A DNA stretch of 64,000 nucleotides from a bacterium BRH_c32 (GTDB taxonomy: Bacteria; Bacteroidota; Ignavibacteria; Ignavibacteriales; Melioribacteraceae): positions 62,001-126,000 of the forward strand of contig LOEU01000030.1 in the NCBI GenBank assembly GCA_001516025.1. The letters run 5' to 3'. The first letter of the stretch is position 1; the number at the start of each line of letters is the position of its first letter. Below the pieces are notes generated by a model that searched no databases, had not been told where the DNA came from, and saw only the letters and a program-made list of their open reading frames with translations. The translations under genes were made by a program, and so were the position numbers. Below, piece by piece: positions 62,421 through 64,000 of this stretch.

Positions 62421-63059
62421 TTAGTACATTATACCTACATTAAGAGTTATGTAAAAATGTCCAAAATCTTTTCTAAAACGATTATTAATATTTTCAACCC
62501 CTTCATTAAACATGTGGATATAATAATAGCGTGCATTTATTCCAATCAGATTCCTTTTACTGATTCCGAAATTCGCACCAAAACCGACATAACCTCCGGC
62601 AGAAAGATATCCTCGTGCTTTTCCGAAAGAGCTAAAAAATTCCTTTTCATATGGAGTCGATACAACTAAAGTTGGACCTACTCCAAAATTAACATAAGGT
62701 CTTAAATTATCCGTAATTGATTCTGAAAATAATCGGAATTGAAGTCCAAGATTTAATGGGAGTAAAAAAACTCGATTCTTTTTATTGAAGGTAAATGAAT
62801 TTCCCCAATAATCTATATACTCAACTTCTCTTTCATCTTTAGATTCTGAGAAAGAGATATCAATAAATCCGGTCAAATCCTCCGCAACTTCACGTCTTAG
62901 AAAAGTGCCTAGACCGAAGCCACCTTCTCCAAACATTATATCCATTCCCCATGAATTATTAGGGAATATTTCACGTTCAGGTGGCGGAGCTAATTTTCCG
63001 ATTTTTTGTGGAATTATAGTTCCCGTTAGTAGAATCAACAATATTACTATTCGTTTCAT
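62421..63059 (-). CDS. Outer-membrane beta-barrel protein of unknown function
   Basis: 212 residues: signal peptide MKRIVILLILLTGTIIPQ, then alternating hydrophobic/polar beta strands with Gly/Tyr-rich turns (GGYVGFGANFGISKRN) and a C-terminal strand ending in YITLNVGIMY. An 8-stranded barrel of the OmpW/OmpA type is plausible. Single gene. Confidence 0.7.
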   Translation of the reverse strand: MKRIVILLILLTGTIIPQKIGKLAPPPEREIFPNNSWGMDIMFGEGGFGLGTFLRREVAEDLTGFIDISFSESKDEREVEYIDYWGNSFTFNKKNRVFLLPLNLGLQFRLFSESITDNLRPYVNFGVGPTLVVSTPYEKEFFSSFGKARGYLSAGGYVGFGANFGISKRNLIGINARYYYIHMFNEGVENINNRFRKDFGHFYITLNVGIMY

Positions 63060-63153
63060 TTATTCACCATTTTCTCTTACTTTATAATTTAAAATAAATA
63101 TAATATTTTTAAAAACAACCATATAAAATAATCCCCTAATTAAAATTGAATAA

Positions 63154-64000
63154 ATGATTTTTTCGCGCGAAAATATAAAAAACCTTAATATTTCTGCCAT
63201 CATAAGAGACTCTCTTGATGAGGGTAACTTAGATTCATTTCTTTTTATTGTCCCCACCAATAGATGGGCTAGAACATTTAAAAAAGAATTAATAGAAAAT
63301 TCTCCCAATCGATCATCAGAAAAAATTAATATTGAAACTCTAACAACCATTACCCAAAAATTGTTGCAATTTTATGATAAGTATAATCTGATTAGTTCTG
63401 CCACCGGTTATGTTTTTCTAAAAGAGACAATTGAAGAAGCCGAAATTGAGTATTTCGAAAGTTATAAAAATGAAGTGCCCGATGGAACTCTTGAGGAATT
63501 AAATAATGTAATCGGAGAATATAAGAAAGAGGGAATTGATTCAAAGAGATTATTGGAAAATGCAGAAGAACTTTCAGGATACGAAAAATCAAAAGTACAT
63601 GGGATCGCTAAAATAATTGATATTTACACTAAGAAATGTTTTGCCGCAAGAAGTTTAGAAATTGGCGATATCTATTTTATTATTGCAAATCTTCCACAAG
63701 AAAAATTTTCAGAATTATTTAAACTAAATTTCCCAAATGTAGGTTTAATCTATATAAATGGATTCAATGAGTATTCTTCTTTAGAATTGAAGATTATTAA
63801 TAAATTATCTCTCATCTATGGGATAAAAATTTTCATCAATTTGGATTATAATACCGGAAATGAAAAACTGCATAAACATTTAACAACTGCATATGAATCA
63901 TTTATTGCATATGATTATAATAGAATCGGGGATATTAATGACCATACGAATTCATCATTCTATTTAAAAGACTATTTATCACAGAATTTCCTTCGTTCGG
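63154..64000 (+). CDS. AddB/RexB-like nuclease-helicase subunit, N-terminal part (3' end outside window)
   Basis: The frame is open from ATG 63154 to the window end (282 codons, no stop). DSFLFIVPTNRWARTFKKEL (residues 31-50) resembles the defective Walker A-like start FIVPTNR of AddB-type proteins, followed by a helicase-like region (DIYFIIANLP, GLIYINGFNEYSSLE). AddB partners AddA in double-strand break resection and carries a C-terminal PD-(D/E)XK nuclease, which would be beyond the edge. Minus-strand frames here are shadows of this gene. Confidence 0.65.
   Translation, partial: MIFSRENIKNLNISAIIRDSLDEGNLDSFLFIVPTNRWARTFKKELIENSPNRSSEKINIETLTTITQKLLQFYDKYNLISSATGYVFLKETIEEAEIEYFESYKNEVPDGTLEELNNVIGEYKKEGIDSKRLLENAEELSGYEKSKVHGIAKIIDIYTKKCFAARSLEIGDIYFIIANLPQEKFSELFKLNFPNVGLIYINGFNEYSSLELKIINKLSLIYGIKIFINLDYNTGNEKLHKHLTTAYESFIAYDYNRIGDINDHTNSSFYLKDYLSQNFLRS

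Noticed and set aside
63060-63350. 96-codon minus-strand open frame near the right end
   Set aside because: The plus strand is open from 63154 to the end with an AddB-like start, which explains this stretch better.

Overview
The window is AT-rich (roughly one third G+C by eye) and reads as one continuous chromosomal stretch of a Bacteroidota-lineage bacterium, most likely of the Ignavibacteria/Chlorobi side. The main clues are the C-terminal type IX secretion sorting domains with the NYPNPFNP-x-TTI signature on two secreted proteins, a class-B type three-gene succinate dehydrogenase/fumarate reductase with a single cytochrome b subunit, sparse Shine-Dalgarno sites, and a TAnnTTTG-type promoter. 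I see no insertion sequence, prophage, integrase or CRISPR array.

Layout. 1-10.8 kb: a tightly packed plus-strand uronate/pectin-sugar operon (tagaturonate epimerase end, KDPG aldolase, fructuronate reductase-type SDR, PPi-type phosphofructokinase, HAD phosphatase, LarA-like nickel racemase, 6-phosphogluconate dehydrogenase, transketolase, KduI, KduD). 11.2-16.1 kb: TolC, HlyD and two ABC-2 permeases with no ATPase, then a convergent GT-C mannosyltransferase-like membrane protein. 17.6-25.1 kb: a sodium symporter and a GH130 mannoside phosphorylase, followed by a membrane-anchored sugar-binding protein, a sensor kinase and an NtrC-type sigma-54 activator. Sigma-54-like -24/-12 elements lie before both halves, so the locus looks like a self-contained sensing and uptake circuit. 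25.2-30.5 kb: a cold-shock gene, the scar of a deleted 7TM-PAS kinase, and a minus-strand four-gene overlapping operon (corrinoid protein, MtaA/UroD-like protein, DUF1638 protein, GAF-PAS kinase).

30.5-39.9 kb: a 28-residue membrane peptide not found by length-filtered gene calling, a giant fibronectin-III/T9SS protein, tag, an SPFH protein coupled to a 57-residue ribbon-helix-helix protein, and a GH3/CARDB/F5-8C/T9SS glycosidase. 39.9-46.9 kb: an ECF sigma/anti-sigma/TonB-lipoprotein unit divergent from a MacA/LolD/FtsX-like export operon, then a degenerate GHKL protein. 47-55 kb: a nucleotide-sugar epimerase, an MltF-like lipoprotein, a cobalamin-riboswitch-controlled BtuB-like receptor and sdhCAB. 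55-64 kb: an acidic protein, obg, an M48 lipoprotein, tRNA-Met, secG, a LOG-family gene, rpsU, an ECF sigma factor, an M14 peptidase, a beta-barrel protein and the start of an AddB-like nuclease.

Taken together the genes suggest a saccharolytic organism that takes up and phosphorolyses mannosides, degrades uronates through KDG/KDPG, routes carbon through a PPi-PFK plus transketolase pentose network, and depends on imported cobalamin. The two most unusual pieces are the binding-protein/sigma-54 circuit (17.6-25.1 kb) and the corrinoid/kinase operon (26.0-30.5 kb). Functional statements rest on motif recognition by eye; no database search was run.
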